Shown: positions 5,970-6,723 of the stretch, in pieces
Numbering within the stretch: the stretch's first letter is position 1
How the letters are laid out: the number at the start of each line of letters is the position of its first letter
NCBI GenBank assembly: GCA_018901555.1
Contig: JAHIER010000047.1
Span: 1-6,723 of the forward strand
From: Patescibacteria group bacterium
GTDB lineage: Bacteria > Patescibacteriota > Minisyncoccia > UBA9983
Direction: 5' to 3'
Length of the DNA: 6,723 bases
The notes under the pieces: model-generated
The model's database searches: none
What the model saw: the letters and a program-made list of their open reading frames with translations, nothing else
Told to the model about the DNA's origin: nothing
Made by a program: the position numbers and the translations under genes

Positions 5970-6552
5970 AAATAATAATTTTTCTGTTTTTATGGTTTTG
6001 GGCCCGCCAGGTTCTGGCAAGGGCACTCAAATTAAATTATTAGCAGAAAAACTCGGTTTTTTCCATTTTGTATCCAGCAAAATAGGAATAGAATATATAA
6101 ATTCTCATAATGATTCTGAATCTCAAAAACAAAAAGAACGTTATGATTCTGGCTTGCTTTTTGATCCTGACTGGATGTTTAAAGTTGTTAAAGAAAAAAC
6201 TCAAGAAATTTATAATGATCAGGATAATTGCAAAGGCATTATTTATGATGGTTCACCCCGTACGCTTTATGAAGCAGAAAAACTTTATGATTTTTTATCA
6301 AATCTTTTTGGAAAAGAAAATATAAAAATAATACAAATTGAGGCTGATGAGAAAGAATTAAGAAAACGCATAAAAAAAAGGGGACGTGATATAGACAAGG
6401 AAGAAATTTTTAATGTTAGAATTAAAGTATATGAGGAAGAAACATTTCCTGCATTAGAATATTTAAAAAAATATCACGAAATTATTGTTGTTGACGGCAA
6501 TCAAAGCATAGAAAAAGTTCACCAGGACATAATGGAAAAACTAAATTTATGA
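5962..6552 (+). CDS. adk: adenylate kinase-family nucleoside monophosphate kinase
   Basis: Adenylate kinase converts ATP and AMP to two ADP in the cytoplasm; the secY-adk-map order supports this role. The 196-residue product has the Walker A loop GPPGSGKGT (14-22), the base-binding DGSPRT (96-101; the Arg contacts AMP in the family), and a LID region with RIKKRGR (136-142) and R153. The LID is short, without the four-cysteine zinc insertion of many bacterial enzymes, as in eukaryotic AK1 and UMP-CMP kinases. The NMP-binding (S/T)TGD(L/M)LR motif is altered to SSKIGIEY (38-45), so it lacks the usual Gly-Asp and Arg. Specificity for AMP is therefore less certain than family membership. The start overlaps the secY end (ATGAGTAA), which suggests translational coupling. 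Confidence 0.88.
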   Translation: MSKNNNFSVFMVLGPPGSGKGTQIKLLAEKLGFFHFVSSKIGIEYINSHNDSESQKQKERYDSGLLFDPDWMFKVVKEKTQEIYNDQDNCKGIIYDGSPRTLYEAEKLYDFLSNLFGKENIKIIQIEADEKELRKRIKKRGRDIDKEEIFNVRIKVYEEETFPALEYLKKYHEIIVVDGNQSIEKVHQDIMEKLNL

Positions 6553-6723
6553 TTTCTACAAAAACTCCACAGGAGATAAAAATTTTAAAAGAGGGAGGAA
6601 AGATTCTTGCCTCTATTTTGTCTGAAGTGGCTCGAAAAGTTAAGCCTGGTCTTGCCACTGTTGAATTGGATCAGTTCTCTGAAAAATTAATCAGAAAAAA
6701 TAATGGAGAACCTTCTTTTAAAA
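6549..6723 (+). CDS. map: methionine aminopeptidase, type I (3' end outside window)
   Basis: The reading frame from the ATG at 6549 gives 58 residues before the window ends: MISTKTPQEIKILKEGGKIL, then VKPGLATVELDQF (31-43) and GEPSFK (53-58). This matches the N-terminal part of type I methionine aminopeptidase, where TPEEI..MREAG, PG.TT.ELD and (G)..P(A/S)F are typical. The metal-binding residues lie beyond the edge and cannot be checked. The enzyme removes the initiator methionine from new proteins. Its start overlaps the preceding stop (ATGA), the usual form of coupled translation, and secY-adk-map is the common bacterial order. Confidence 0.92.
   Translation, partial: MISTKTPQEIKILKEGGKILASILSEVARKVKPGLATVELDQFSEKLIRKNNGEPSFK

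Noticed and set aside
6110..6325. Second + strand frame inside the adenylate kinase gene
   Set aside because: Fully inside a well-supported kinase frame; its product is a low-complexity Lys/Ile-rich translation of AT-rich DNA.

Overview
The window looks like a chromosomal piece of a Candidate Phyla Radiation (Patescibacteria) bacterium, most probably of the Parcubacteria group. Several signs point there. The DNA is AT-rich. The spc-type ribosomal protein cluster goes straight from rpsE to rplO with no rpmD (L30). The S14 is the short four-cysteine form. The L15 and S5 sequences have the altered motifs I associate with this group. The cluster sits next to a secreted protein that combines a peptidoglycan-binding domain with InlB-like repeats. 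TGA ends three genes and none is read through, so the standard bacterial code applies, not the UGA=Gly code of Gracilibacteria/Absconditabacteria. The assignment rests on reading the sequence, not on a tree.

Layout, all on the + strand. Positions 1-1488 hold a surface or secreted protein whose start, including most of its signal peptide, lies outside the window. Positions 1489-1632 are non-coding: they carry a plausible sigma-70-like promoter followed by a GC-rich, multiply self-complementary block that ends in a T-run only 11 nt before the rplE start. From 1633 to the right edge runs a tight operon: rplE, rpsN, rpsH, rplF, rplR, rpsE, rplO, secY, an adenylate-kinase-family gene and the first 58 codons of map. 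Spacing tightens along the operon, from gaps of 32 and 55 nt around rpsN to overlaps of 8 nt (secY/adk) and 4 nt (adk/map).

The genes form one functional unit. Seven proteins of the small and large ribosomal subunits are followed by the channel subunit of the Sec translocase, a nucleotide kinase, and the peptidase that trims the initiator methionine. This is the standard downstream half of the bacterial spc operon. The usual upstream partners (rplN, rplX) are absent and the unrelated surface protein gene stands in their place.

The coding content is conserved and mostly ordinary. The least explained signals are in the gaps. Two near-identical long perfect hairpins bracket rpsN, each ending exactly 8 nt before a start codon, and a GC-rich array of alternating complementary arms precedes rplE. 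Most starts show no recognisable Shine-Dalgarno sequence. I found no CRISPR array, insertion sequence, tRNA or rRNA gene.
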